From positions 186,001 to 250,000 of the forward strand of contig CAWDVK010000008.1 in NCBI GenBank assembly GCA_963805715.1: a stretch of DNA of 64,000 bases, written 5' to 3'. The translations under genes and the position numbers were made by a program. The notes under the pieces are model-generated. The model saw only the letters and a list, made by a program, of their open reading frames with translations, was not told the origin of the DNA and did no database searches. Source of the DNA: CAWDVK01 sp963805715 (GTDB lineage: Bacteria > Actinomycetota > Actinomycetes > Streptosporangiales > Streptosporangiaceae). Of this stretch, positions 8,985 to 17,878 are shown in pieces (the stretch's first letter is position 1; each line of letters starts with the position of its first letter).

Positions 8985-10554
8985 CAGGTGTGTAAGATCT
9001 TTTTGAGCTTGCGGGTATGTCTCCTTTACCGGATTCGTCCTGGGTAGGCGAGGTCGAGTTCGTTGAGTGCTTCGCGCCATCCCATGACGCGCTGTCCTTC
9101 GATGAGGCGTCCGGGCTGGTCGCTACGCTTGCCGGTTTCGTTCCGGCGGGCCGCGCGCTCGCGGGAGCGCTTGTCCTCGATGTTGATGATCGCCAGCCAG
9201 AGCAGCCTGACGACGGCGTCGTCGCCGGGGAAGTGTCCGCGGGCCTTGGTGACCTTCCTGAGCTGGTAGTTCAGGCTCTCGATGCTGTTGGTGGTGTACA
9301 GCAGCTTGCGCACCGGCGGGCTGAAGGCCAGGAACGGGGTGAAGGCCTCCCGGGAGTCTTCCCAGACCCTGGCGGCCTGCGGGTACTTGCGGCCGAGCTC
9401 GGAGGCGGAGAACGCGGCCAGCGCATCCAGGGCGGCGTCCTCGCCGGGCGCGGTGTAGATGGTGCGCAGCTGCGCCGCCACGGCGGCGGCGTCGCGGCGG
9501 GCGACCGGCCGCAGCGCGTTTCGGACCAGATGAACAACGCAGCGCTGGACGATGGTGGCCGGGAACGCGGCGCAGATGGCGTCCTCGAACCCGGCCAGGC
9601 CGTCGCAGCAGGCGATGAGGATGTCGCGGACTCCGCGGTTGCGCAGGTCGGTCATCACGCTGCCCCAGAAGCGGGCGCCCTCCCCGGCGGTGGCGGTGTC
9701 CAGCGGGGTCTTAGCCAGCCAGATGCCCAGCACGTGCTTCTCCCCGTCGGCGTCGATGCCGATGGCCAGGTAGGCGGGCTTGTTCTGCACGACGTGGTTG
9801 TCTCGGACCTTGACCATGATCGCGCCCGGGAACACCACCGCGTAGACCGGGTCCAGGGGCCTGCTCTGCCAGGCCCGGACCTCCTCCAGCACGGCGTCGG
9901 TGATCCGGGACACGGTCTCGTGCGATAGCTGGGTGCCGTAGACCTGCTCGAGGTGGTGCAGGATGTCGCGGACGGACATGCCGTGCGCGTACAGGCTGAT
10001 GATCATGTCGTCCAGCCCGCCGGAGATCCGCCCCGCCCGCTTGGGCACCAGCAGCGGCTCGAAGCTGCCATTGCGGTCGCGGGGCACCTCGATCGGCACC
10101 GGGCCGATCCCGGTCTGAACTTTCTTGCCGATCGTGCCGTTGCGGGAGTTGCCGGTGTTATAGCCGACCCGGTCGCGCCGTTCATAGCCGAGGTGAGCGG
10201 TCAGCTCGGCGCCCAGCGCCCGTTCCAGGACCGCCTTGACCAGTTCCCCGAGCATTGACCCCTCGCCGGTCAGCCGCAGCCCGCCGGCCTCGTCCCTGGA
10301 GCGCTCCAGCAGCGCGTCCAGCAGCCGGTCGTCGATCAGCTCCCGCAGCGGGACCGCTTCCGGGCCGGCCGAGGGGGGATTTTCCCCGTCGTAATGAGAG
10401 GGGTCCCCCAAAACCCCCTCGGGCTCTGCAGCCTGCACCATCCATGCCGGGACGGGCTCTTGGCGTGTAGTGGACATGATCGTTGTTCTCCCCCCGTAAC
10501 AGTGGCCATTCCCACTGGCCATTCAGTTCCCTTTGATCACTCCTTACACACCTG
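8985..10554 (-). mobile_element. IS256-family insertion sequence with terminal inverted repeats
   Basis: The transposase gene is bracketed by inverted repeats: CAGGTGTGTAAGATC starting at 8985 and its counterpart CCTTACACACCTG ending at 10554, matching over the first 12 bases. Size (1570 bp) fits IS256 relatives. No clear 8-9 bp target duplication was found outside the repeats. Confidence 0.8.
9026..10477 (-). CDS. IS256-family transposase
   Basis: 483 residues from ATG 10477 (an upstream in-frame start at 10522 would add 15 residues). It has the MULE/IS256 pattern: GLRLTGEGSMLGELVKAVLERALGAEL-type N-terminus with AHLGYE, the target-DNA part KKVQTGIGPVPIEVPRDRNG, ISLYAHGMSVRDI, a DDE catalytic core including AIGIDADGEKHVLG, IACCDGLAGF and the C-terminal YTTNSIESLN, with WLAIINIEDKR near the end. 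All parts are present in one frame, so it appears intact. It cuts and pastes the surrounding IS. It lies between the frameshifted surface protein and a DUF998 protein. Confidence 0.93.
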   Translation of the reverse strand: MSTTRQEPVPAWMVQAAEPEGVLGDPSHYDGENPPSAGPEAVPLRELIDDRLLDALLERSRDEAGGLRLTGEGSMLGELVKAVLERALGAELTAHLGYERRDRVGYNTGNSRNGTIGKKVQTGIGPVPIEVPRDRNGSFEPLLVPKRAGRISGGLDDMIISLYAHGMSVRDILHHLEQVYGTQLSHETVSRITDAVLEEVRAWQSRPLDPVYAVVFPGAIMVKVRDNHVVQNKPAYLAIGIDADGEKHVLGIWLAKTPLDTATAGEGARFWGSVMTDLRNRGVRDILIACCDGLAGFEDAICAAFPATIVQRCVVHLVRNALRPVARRDAAAVAAQLRTIYTAPGEDAALDALAAFSASELGRKYPQAARVWEDSREAFTPFLAFSPPVRKLLYTTNSIESLNYQLRKVTKARGHFPGDDAVVRLLWLAIINIEDKRSRERAARRNETGKRSDQPGRLIEGQRVMGWREALNELDLAYPGRIR

Positions 10555-10714
10555 GAGAGATACCCCCTGGCGGGCGCCCGGACCGCGGCAAAGTAGTGCG
10601 TTTCCGGTGACACGAGGCCATGGATAATCATGCAAGTCGGTTCGGTCAGGCAGCCGGTGACTATCCCTGGCGGGACATCGTGGAACATGAGTTGCGCGCA
10701 CACCAGCCCGGTCT

Positions 10715-11458
10715 TTATGCGTCGACGGCAGGGCGTGCGCCTGACCGGTTCAGGCCTGGCACGGGGCCGGGCCCGGGGCCCGCCCTGGCGGCACGGCGGC
10801 AGGACACCACCACTGCCAGCGGCCACAGCGCCTGCGCGGCGCCGAAGACGCGCTCGGCCAGGCCGGCCTGCCCGCCCCCGGTGATCAGCTCCGCGCCGAA
10901 CCAGGCCAGCAGGGCCAGCAGCACCGTCACGGCACTGGCGGATACCGCGGGCCGGAGGCCCCACGGTACCGACGGCCCGCGCCGCCAGGCCCCGGCCGGC
11001 CAGGCCACCAGCGCGGCGCACCCGGCGGCTGTCCAGATCATGTGCGGCAGCGGGAAGCTGGTCCCGGGATGCTCCGGGTTCGCCGCGACCAGGATGCCCG
11101 CCGCGGCCGCGGCCATCAGGATCAGCCGTCCCGGCGCCCTGGCGGGCCGCAGCGAAATCCCGGTGACGACATCACAGGCGCCAACCACCAGGAACGTCAG
11201 CGTCATCACCCACCGGTCGGCAGCACCCGGCGCGGCCAGCACGCTGACTGGCTGGGCAACGGGGTCGAAGGAGCGGGGCTGCAGCCCGGCGGCAACCGTC
11301 CACCCGGCGACCATCAGCACCGGGGCCGCGGCCGACGAGACCACGCCCCACCACGGCACACCCCGCACAACCACCACCGTAACCGCAGGCGCAGCACCGC
11401 TCCAGCAGCCGGACCGCTGCTGCGGCCGCAAGCCCCAGGTCCGGTCCGGGCCTGCCAT
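10715..11458 (-). CDS. DUF998 family integral membrane protein
   Basis: About 247 residues from ATG 11458, preceded by a purine-rich GGGAGGAG; an in-frame ATG at 11524 would add 22 residues. Six hydrophobic segments are visible, including GVVSSAAAPVLMVAGWTVAA, WVMTLTFLVVGACDVVTG, LILMAAAAAGILVAA, MIWTAAGCAALVAW and AVTVLLALLAWFGAELI. The segment with QPRSFDPVAQPVSVLAAPGAADRW between the first and second helices is characteristic of DUF998. Family proteins are of unknown function and often sit near regulators. No operon partner is apparent. The C-terminus after the last helix is Gly/Pro/Ala-rich and may be poorly folded. Confidence 0.75.
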   Translation of the reverse strand: MAGPDRTWGLRPQQRSGCWSGAAPAVTVVVVRGVPWWGVVSSAAAPVLMVAGWTVAAGLQPRSFDPVAQPVSVLAAPGAADRWVMTLTFLVVGACDVVTGISLRPARAPGRLILMAAAAAGILVAANPEHPGTSFPLPHMIWTAAGCAALVAWPAGAWRRGPSVPWGLRPAVSASAVTVLLALLAWFGAELITGGGQAGLAERVFGAAQALWPLAVVVSCRRAARAGPGPGPVPGLNRSGARPAVDA

Positions 11459-11664
11459 GCTCCTCCCGGCCGGCACCGCACGGCACCGGCCCGCTGGCCG
11501 AGCCGAGGTGCAGCACCCCACCATGCGACTGCCGCATGCAGGTCTCTGCTAGCCCGGTATGTGATCCGGTTCCGGATTCCTGTCCACGGCAGAAGCGGAC
11601 GATCCTGGGGACGTCGGTGCGAGGTCGCTGACAGACAGGCAAGCGGGCGGGACAGCGGTCGTCG

Positions 11665-12108
11665 TCAGTTAATGTCGAACTCGTTGCCCTCAGGGTCTTT
11701 CATCGCGACTCCGTAGTGGTCGAGACCTTCGGTGCTCAGGACACCGACGAGCACGGCACCGAGACCGGCCAGACGGGCCGCCTCCGCGTCGACGCGCTGC
11801 CGGCGCGTCTGGATCGGGACCGCGCGGCCGCCGCTGACACCGATATCGAGGTGCAGCCGGTTCTTGGCCGCCTGGCGCTCCGGTACCACCTGGAACCAGA
11901 TCCGCGGCCCCCGCCCGGCGGGATCGACGATGCAGTCCGCGCCGATACCCAGCTCATCCTCTGGCACCCCAACGTCGCGCCAGTACTCATCCCAGCTCGA
12001 GAAGCCATCTGGAGGCGGCTCAAGCTCGTATCCCAGTGCGGCGGCCCAGAAGTGCGCGAGCGGCTCAGGGTCAGCGCAGTCGATCACCAGCTGGAAGCTC
12101 ACGGCCAT
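11665..12108 (-). CDS. VOC/glyoxalase-like domain protein
   Basis: 147 residues from ATG 12108, chosen because GGGGAGAG sits 6 nt upstream; longer in-frame starts exist up to 12225. It shows the VOC fold pattern: FQLVIDCADPEPLAHFWAAALGYE at the N-terminus, then FQVVPERQAAKNRLHLDIGV, and the closing MKDPEGNEFDIN. The His in RLHLDI and Glu in EGNEF are positions used for metal binding in related enzymes. Members act as glyoxalases, dioxygenases or antibiotic-binding resistance proteins; the substrate here cannot be deduced. Neighbours give no hint. Confidence 0.85.
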   Translation of the reverse strand: MAVSFQLVIDCADPEPLAHFWAAALGYELEPPPDGFSSWDEYWRDVGVPEDELGIGADCIVDPAGRGPRIWFQVVPERQAAKNRLHLDIGVSGGRAVPIQTRRQRVDAEAARLAGLGAVLVGVLSTEGLDHYGVAMKDPEGNEFDIN

Positions 12109-12327
12109 CGGTCTCTCCCCGGTAGCGGCAATGTGCCGCCGCCAGTGTGCATGGAGCCTCTGACACCAACCTGGCCGTCCTGCCGGCGGCAGAAAGAGTG
12201 CATGCGAGGCGAGCTCGCTGGTCACTGACTCCAGGCAGGCTGCCCAGCGAATTTCGCATCGTAGGCGGAGCAGCCAGAGTCAGCTGTTGGATGTCTGTCA
12301 GGGTATCGCCGACGCAGGAGGAACTCA

Positions 12328-13152
12328 TTGATCACGTTCAACGACGTGCTCCGCTCAGCCGGATTGGATCCCGCCACCGTTCACCTCGCCCGCCTTCAAG
12401 ACTCCAGGGTTCGCGGCCACAGCATTTACACGATCTGGAAGTCACCAGGCGGTCCGCAACTGGTGGAGGAATACCTATCGGTTCAAGGTCGTGACCGCTT
12501 CGAAGTCGGCGGGTTCGTCGCCAGCTTCGTGGTCACGCCGCCGCCGAGAAACGAAACGGTCTTCACCGGCCTGTACGAGGTCCGGTCAGTAACCACGTGC
12601 GAGCAGGGAAGCATCGAGGCCATTACCGACATCGACGTTAGCGGCCTGTACCGCTATGAGATGGCCCACGACGACCGACTCGATGAGTACAAAGAGCGCC
12701 TCGTTGTGGACTGGGGCCCGGGGACCCGGTCATGGGCCCAGCGTGCGTCACGCCAACCCAAGCTAGTCAGGGCTATCCGTGAGCAGCCTGAGCCACCGTT
12801 CCCCGGGTTCGGCCAGTTCTGCATCGACCTTCACGACCTACCCGGAATCTACCCAGGCTGGCAGGAACGCCTGCGCGAGGTGAAGGGTATCTACGTGCTG
12901 GTCGACAAGAAGACGGGACAGCAGTACGTCGGCTCAGCCAAGGGAGAAGACAGCCTCTGGGGCCGGTTCTCCGACTACGCCCGCACCGGCCACGGGGGGA
13001 ACATCGAACTGAAGCACCGCCAGGGCGCGGAGTATCAGGTCGGCGTGCTTCAAGTAGTGGACCTGTCCTTGCCAGACCACAGCATCGAGGAGATCGAAAG
13101 CTGGTGGAAGCACAAGCTGATGTCCCGCGAGCACGGCCTAAACCGAAACTGA
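12328..13152 (+). CDS. GIY-YIG nuclease domain protein
   Basis: 274 residues starting at TTG 12328, chosen because GGAGGA lies 5-10 nt upstream. The C-terminal domain carries an excellent GIY-YIG signature: GIYVLVD (187-193), QQYVGSA (198-204), WGRF with R213, and a late acidic helix (HSIEEIESWWKHKL) before GLNRN. The N-terminal 180 residues are a separate unrecognised domain. Stand-alone proteins with this architecture are found in actinobacterial accessory DNA. Nuclease activity is likely since the two tyrosines, Arg, Glu and Asn are all present; the target (invading DNA, restriction or repair) is unknown. No partner gene is adjacent. Confidence 0.8.
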   Translation: MITFNDVLRSAGLDPATVHLARLQDSRVRGHSIYTIWKSPGGPQLVEEYLSVQGRDRFEVGGFVASFVVTPPPRNETVFTGLYEVRSVTTCEQGSIEAITDIDVSGLYRYEMAHDDRLDEYKERLVVDWGPGTRSWAQRASRQPKLVRAIREQPEPPFPGFGQFCIDLHDLPGIYPGWQERLREVKGIYVLVDKKTGQQYVGSAKGEDSLWGRFSDYARTGHGGNIELKHRQGAEYQVGVLQVVDLSLPDHSIEEIESWWKHKLMSREHGLNRN

Positions 13153-13540
13153 CTCCGCCATCAACCGTCCCAGACGGGGGCCGCCTGCACTCTCAAAGTG
13201 GCATGACCGGATGTTCTCTGCGTCGGGCTGGGCATGTATACCGTGCACGTTGATGTCATCTGCCTGATGGCCGGGAATAGCGCAGGATCTGGTACGAGTA
13301 AGAGATTTCCCGCTGTTCGCCGGGAGCCCGTGTATTGCCAGATCGGCTCAAGATCAGCCAGCTGACGGCCGGCCTTTCCTGGGCGCCGTACCGCGCCACT
13401 GGCGAACTCCACCGACGGCGCGCCAGCGGCCCGCGCCGATGGCCGCCGAAATCCCGGGTCAGTTCACCCATTCCGGCTACCCGCCGAATCCGCCGCCGGA
13501 TATCCGGCCCGAGGCACACGCAACAGGCGCAAGGGTCAGG
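13153..13540. other. Intergenic stretch, nothing recognised
   Basis: 388 bp between the GIY-YIG gene and a convergently oriented membrane-protein gene. Reading frames here have no homologous-looking content, and no strong terminator was seen. Confidence 0.4.
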
Positions 13541-13906
13541 TCAGCGGACTTCGGTGTACTCGCTGTGGTCCAGCTGCACGAGGTTGGTGTAGTCGCTGTC
13601 CTCTGGCTCTGCAACATCGGTGTACTGGCTGCCGTCCAGCCGCACGGCGCGGAAGCTGCCCCCCGAGAGCAGCTTGCGCAGGTGCCGCATCCCGCTCATG
13701 CCCGCGAGCGCGACAGTTATGGCGGCGGCGAGGACCGAGCCGCCGAACAGCGCGAGCCCGCTGACGACGTATCCCAGCATCATCATGACCACTGCGGCCA
13801 GCAGGGCCACCGGCACGGCCGCCACCAGCAGCAGCGCGAGGAGCGTCACGGCGATCACGGCCCTGGCCGGCCTGTCCGGCATCCGCTCCGCGTACCAACC
13901 AGTCAT
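13541..13906 (-). CDS. Small two-helix membrane protein
   Basis: 121 residues from ATG 13906, with GAGAGG about 9 nt upstream (a GTG nine bases earlier is possible). Two strongly hydrophobic segments, VIAVTLLALLLVAAVPVALLAAVVMMML and VVSGLALFGGSVLAAAITVAL, are followed by a polar C-terminal tail of about 55 residues with repeated SxYTxV motifs (GSQYTDV, DSDYTNL, HSEYTEV). No family recognised. The three similar tail motifs may be interaction or phosphorylation sites, which is speculation. Confidence 0.6.
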   Translation of the reverse strand: MTGWYAERMPDRPARAVIAVTLLALLLVAAVPVALLAAVVMMMLGYVVSGLALFGGSVLAAAITVALAGMSGMRHLRKLLSGGSFRAVRLDGSQYTDVAEPEDSDYTNLVQLDHSEYTEVR

Positions 13907-14711
13907 CACGCCCACCTCTCAAGGCCGGAGCCGCCAAGGCCCCAGCCTGCCCGAACAACACGATATGTCGTGTCCCTATCGTCAACGCTCCTCTGAGGCG
14001 GAATCATCCCGCAACCGTTCTGGCGCACTGACCGCGAGCAAACACCCACCGCGCCATGCGGCTAAGAGCGGATATGCGCTGCGCCGCCTTCATGGATAGT
14101 TATGCGATCCGACTGGCGCTGCTGATCTTCCTCGCGTACGGCATCAGTTGTCACTGAGGATCGTTCGTAGCTGTCTCAAAAGACGCCAGCAATCAAGGGG
14201 CGTCAGATGAGACACCCAGCGCGACCTTGCGGCCCGTGGCTCGGGGGCAGTGTCCAGATCCCGGCTAACGCTCAACAGATGAGACAGTCTTCCTGCCCAC
14301 GCAGCCGCGCAGCTCACGGACTCCTGGACGCAGGCTGATCAACGACCCAACGGGCACTGGCCAGCCGGGGGCCAACTGCGGCTTGATGGCTTCACCTACG
14401 GCGGAATGGGCGGTGCCCAGCCAGCGACGGTGCAGCAGCGGGGCAGCGGTCACCGGACGATCGCCTGCCGGGCTCCGGGCTGCCGGTCGGTGTACAACGA
14501 GCCGCGGCACGGCCCGGCCTTAGACAGCGGGTCGGGCGTGACCGGGGACGGGTCGTCCTCGTGAGAGCGGGGCATGGCCCGGCTTGGACGGGCCGAGGAC
14601 ACAGACCGGCGACAACGCCGCCGGTCTGGTCCCAGTGCCCCTCGGCTTATGCAGGTCGTCAACGACTTGCATGATGCCTCCGCTGCCAGCCTGCTGGGCA
14701 TGCCTGACGGT
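13907..14711. other. Noncoding stretch with a 43-nt hairpin
   Basis: No supported gene in about 800 bp. It contains an imperfect inverted repeat at 14172-14214 (TGTCTCAAAAGACGCC with its near-complement GGCGTCAGATGAGACA) and another copy of CAGATGAGACA at 14276-14286. Short frames here lack recognisable content. Confidence 0.45.
14172..14214. repeat. Imperfect inverted repeat, possible hairpin or IS remnant end
   Basis: Two 16-nt arms pair at 13 of 16 positions around an 11-nt loop. No T-run follows. The TGTCTCA/TGAGACA tip resembles ends of some insertion sequences, but no transposase accompanies it. Confidence 0.5.
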
Positions 14712-16028
14712 TCAGCCGGTCTGCGCGACGGTCTCGTTGCCTTCAAAGATGGTGGCAGTATCGCCCGAGGTGGCGCCTGAGGCGAAGCAGCCCACAGCGA
14801 ACGTATGAACACCGGCGGTGGGCGGGAAGGTCAGGGTCATCGGGAGCACCACAGCCGGTGTGTAATAGCTGACCGAAGCGTAGGAAACCTGCTCTTCCGG
14901 GGGAGCAACGCCGTCGACGAACAGCTCACAGCCAACGGTGAACGAGGAATCGGCACTGCCTGAGTTGCTCTCGATGTCGATGTCCGCGGTCGCGATGAGG
15001 TTCCCTGCGCCGTAATCCACCGAGTCAGACACTCCCGGCACAAGAATGGCCGTGGTGTCGCTGGAATTAAGAGTCAGGTTTGCAGATTTGAACACCTGGG
15101 AGGTGCGGGGAAGGCTGGCCGGGCCTGTAGCTCCGGTGCAGGCGTAGGCGGTGTCGTTGTTGCCGTCCGTGATCTCCGCCCCGCCGTTGGCGCAGTTGGA
15201 GTTACCGGAGGGCAGGGACGTCACGGTCGCGCCCGTACCCGCTGGCCCTGTTGCTCCTGCTGGCCCAGTGCTGCCGGCGAGGCTGAGTCCGGGGGTCGGC
15301 CAGGTGCCGCCGGCTTTGGGCCCGTACAGGACGTCCGCGGCGGTGTCGATGTAGAAGTCACCGTTGTTGCCGACCGAGCTGCCCGGCGCTCCGGTGCCGT
15401 TGAGCACCGTGTTGCCGTTCGCTCCGGCAGGCCCCGCTGGCCCGGTAGCACCCGCCGGTCCCGCTGGTCCTGCTGGGCCGGCAGCGCCTGTCGCGCCCGG
15501 AGTGCCGGCGAGGTTGACTCCGGGGGTCGGCCAGGTGCCGCCGGCTTTGGGCCCGTACAGGACGTCCGCGGCGGTGTCGATGTAGAAGTCACCGTTGTTG
15601 CCGACCGAGCTGCCCGGCGCTCCGGTGCCGTTGAGCACCGTGTTGCCGTTCGCGCCCGCCGCGCCTGCCGGGCCCGTCAGCCCGATCGGCCCCTGCGGTC
15701 CCGCTGGCCCGGTGCTGCCCGTAGCGCCCGCCGGTCCTGCCGGTCCTATGGCTCCCGTCGGTCCCGCTGGCCCCGCGGGACCTGCCGGTCCCATTGCTCC
15801 GGCCGGGCCCTGCTGATTCCAGCTCACCGCCGTGGTGCCCTTCGGGCAGGTGGTGCCCGCGTCCTGCAGGACCAGGGCATGGGAACCGTTGACCTCCGCG
15901 TTGGTATAGCAGCCGTAGACGACCCCGCTCGAGACCGGCCCGCCCGACGTGGCCGCCAGCGCCGTGCCACCACCCGCTACCAGGACCGTGGCGAACCCTG
16001 CCGCCAGTAAGCCTGTTCGTCTGCGCAT
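14712..16028 (-). CDS. Secreted collagen-like (Gly-X-Y repeat) protein
   Basis: 438 residues from ATG 16028, with AGGAG about 8 nt upstream. A signal peptide (RRRTGLLAAGFATVLVAGGGTALAA) is followed by a short Cys-containing region (YGCYTNAEV...TTCPKGTT), then three runs of Gly-X-Y triplets rich in GPAGPAG and GATGPAG. Two runs are separated by a near-identical non-collagen module (NGTGAPGSSVGNNGDFYIDTA...YGPKAGGTWPTPG), which occurs twice. A C-terminal beta-rich domain of about 150 residues, with two Cys (GCELFVD, VGCFAS), ends the protein. Bacterial collagen-like proteins trimerise into stalks on surfaces or in secreted material. No membrane anchor is seen, so it is probably released or carried by the C-terminal domain. 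Confidence 0.85.
   Translation of the reverse strand: MRRRTGLLAAGFATVLVAGGGTALAATSGGPVSSGVVYGCYTNAEVNGSHALVLQDAGTTCPKGTTAVSWNQQGPAGAMGPAGPAGPAGPTGAIGPAGPAGATGSTGPAGPQGPIGLTGPAGAAGANGNTVLNGTGAPGSSVGNNGDFYIDTAADVLYGPKAGGTWPTPGVNLAGTPGATGAAGPAGPAGPAGATGPAGPAGANGNTVLNGTGAPGSSVGNNGDFYIDTAADVLYGPKAGGTWPTPGLSLAGSTGPAGATGPAGTGATVTSLPSGNSNCANGGAEITDGNNDTAYACTGATGPASLPRTSQVFKSANLTLNSSDTTAILVPGVSDSVDYGAGNLIATADIDIESNSGSADSSFTVGCELFVDGVAPPEEQVSYASVSYYTPAVVLPMTLTFPPTAGVHTFAVGCFASGATSGDTATIFEGNETVAQTG
15289..15422 (-). repeat. Perfect 134-bp direct repeat, copy 1 (inside collagen-like gene)
   Basis: Identical base for base to 15520-15653. It encodes the GAPGSSVGNNGDFYIDTA / YGPKAGGTWPTPG spacer module of the collagen-like protein. 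Synonymous sites also match, indicating recent duplication or gene conversion. Confidence 0.9.
15520..15653 (-). repeat. Perfect 134-bp direct repeat, copy 2
   Basis: Second copy of the module at 15289-15422, offset by 231 bp. Copies are in frame, so unequal recombination between them would delete or add 77 residues without breaking the gene. Confidence 0.9.
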
Positions 16029-16735
16029 CTCTAGCTCTCCTCTCGGCCGAGCACGCAAGCAGCCCGGTGGCCACCTTCCGGGCCGACGGGTCCGCATACA
16101 CGCTCAGGATGCGCCTCGGCAGCCCGGTTAGCACTGGGGAGCTTCCGACCTTCAGGGTCCGGTCCTACCTGACCTCGCCGCCCGGTACATGCCTCGGCTA
16201 ACCAAACCGCAGCCTGGTTCCTGGCAGAAGCCGAGCGTCGGGCTGCCTTCGCGGCGGATGAACATGCGGTTGCTAGTTCGGTCGCTGTTGTCAAGAGGGC
16301 GTAGCGGTTTGACCCGGTGACGTGCGTTGCGGTCGTCGGGCTGGCCTGACTGTTCTTCGGGATCTTCCTCGTAGCTGCCGGGGTCTTGTTGCCGCGTTGG
16401 AGGGGTCCTGCTGGAGCGCCCGCAGCCGCGCAGCGGCGAGGACGAACGAGCTGGACGCCGACGAGCGGCGACAGATCATCGGGGGCGAGGAAGGGTTCCG
16501 TTCGTGCTGGGGTGGAGGGTCGCTGGTGTTCCCCGGTTCGTGGCTGGCGGAGTGGTCTCGCAAGCACCCATTCGGCGTCTCGCCATGTAGCGGGCGGGAC
16601 AACCATGACCATGTGTCCGGGGACCGGGCTGCTCAGTCAGATGATCGAGCGCGGCCTGGTGGCCGGCTCATGCCGCAGGAGCGAGCGTGCCCGGGGGTCT
16701 GGTGATCCTCCTGGTCTGCGGGGGCATCCTGGTGG
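16029..16735. other. Noncoding stretch between collagen-like gene and IS110 remnant
   Basis: About 700 bp with no supported gene. Its right part may include the 3' end of the decayed IS110 element. No inverted repeats were identified. Confidence 0.4.
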
Positions 16736-17762
16736 TCAGGCTGCCGCGCTGGTATGTGGTGTCGTGGTGCCGGGTGTCGCGGCGGCCTGTTCGGCGAGCA
16801 GGTGGTAGGCGCGGGTGAGCAGCTTGCGGGAGATCGCGATGGTGGCGATCTTCTTCCCGCGGCGCTTGGCGATGGCTGGTAGCTGGCGGCGAATTCCGGG
16901 GAGCGCTTGGCGGTCTGCGCCGCCTGGTTGAGGACCCAGCGCAGCCACGCCGAGCCCTGTTTGGAGATGTGACCGTGGCGGACGGTCAGGTCCGAGCCGC
17001 GGACCGTCGGGGTCAGCCCGGCCCAGCTGGCCAGCTTGCGGGCGCTGCCGAACCGGCCGATGTCGCCGACCTCGGCCAGTATGACCAGCGCGGTGAACTC
17101 GCCGACGCCCGGCAGCGTCCTGAGCACCTTGACCCGCGGGTCGGCCTTGGCGCGCTGGTGCAGCTCGCCGACCGGGCCGCTCGATCACCGGCGCGAGGGC
17201 GTCGATGGACGCCAGGCAGTCGGTGACGATCTCCCGGGACACCGGGGGCAGGTCCAGCTCGGCCAGCCAGCCGCGGCCGGGCCCGGTCCAGTAGCTGCCG
17301 GTCCGGTCATGCCCGTGATCAGCGGCCACCGCATGGATCCGGTTCCGCAGCTGGGTGCCCAGCCGGACCAGGCTGGCCCGGTGCCGCAGCTGGGCGCGGA
17401 GCTGGCGGACCGGCGCAGGGGCGATCCACGCCTCGGGCAGCAGGTCCGCCCGCAGCAGCTGCGCCAAGATCGCGGCGTCGACCTTGTCGTTCTTCAGCCG
17501 CGCCGAGGCGATCGCCTTGCACCGCAGCGGGTGCACCAGGTGCGGGACCGGACCCGTAGTCCTCCAGCAGTTCCACCAGCCAGCCCCACCCGTAGGCTGC
17601 CTCGAACGCCACCGGCGTGCCCGCCGGCAGCCCGCCGATCAGCCGCAGCATCGGCTCGGAACCATTCACCACGTTCCGGTTGACCTGCACCTGCCCGTCC
17701 TCGGCGACCACCGCCACCTGGGACCGCTCGCGGTGCACATCGATTCCGACGTAGACAGACAT
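16736..17762 (-). pseudogene. IS110-family transposase, frameshifted remnant
   Basis: Start ATG 17762 lies behind GGAGG. The first frame carries the DEDD-type N-terminus (MSVYVGIDVHRERSQVAVV, AFEAAYGWGWLVELLEDYG) and then loses frame near 17550. The next frame continues with the region KNDKVDAAILAQLLRADLLPEAW and LRHRASLVRLGTQLRNRIHA down to about 17180. A third frame carries the C-terminal Transposase_20 part (LRTLPGVGEFTALVILAEVGD, FGSARKLASWAGLTP, HISKQGSAWLRWVLNQAAQ) to about 16880, after which the reading returns to the earlier frame for the last 45 residues. At least three frameshifts make it non-functional unless sequencing is at fault. In IS110 elements the noncoding DNA beside the gene encodes the bridge RNA. 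Confidence 0.85.
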
Positions 17763-17878
17763 TGCCGGGCCTCCTTTCCCGAGCTCGTTCTTTCACCCGG
17801 AGCGTCCCGCTACCGGGCTGAGCAGGGAAGGGGGCCCGGCCCTCATAGGGTCAGAAGAGTGCGCGTTACACCTTCGGG

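Noticed and set aside
8977..10562. Target-site duplication of the IS256 element
   Set aside because: The 8-9 bases outside the two inverted repeats (TGTAACCT and GAGAGATA) do not match.
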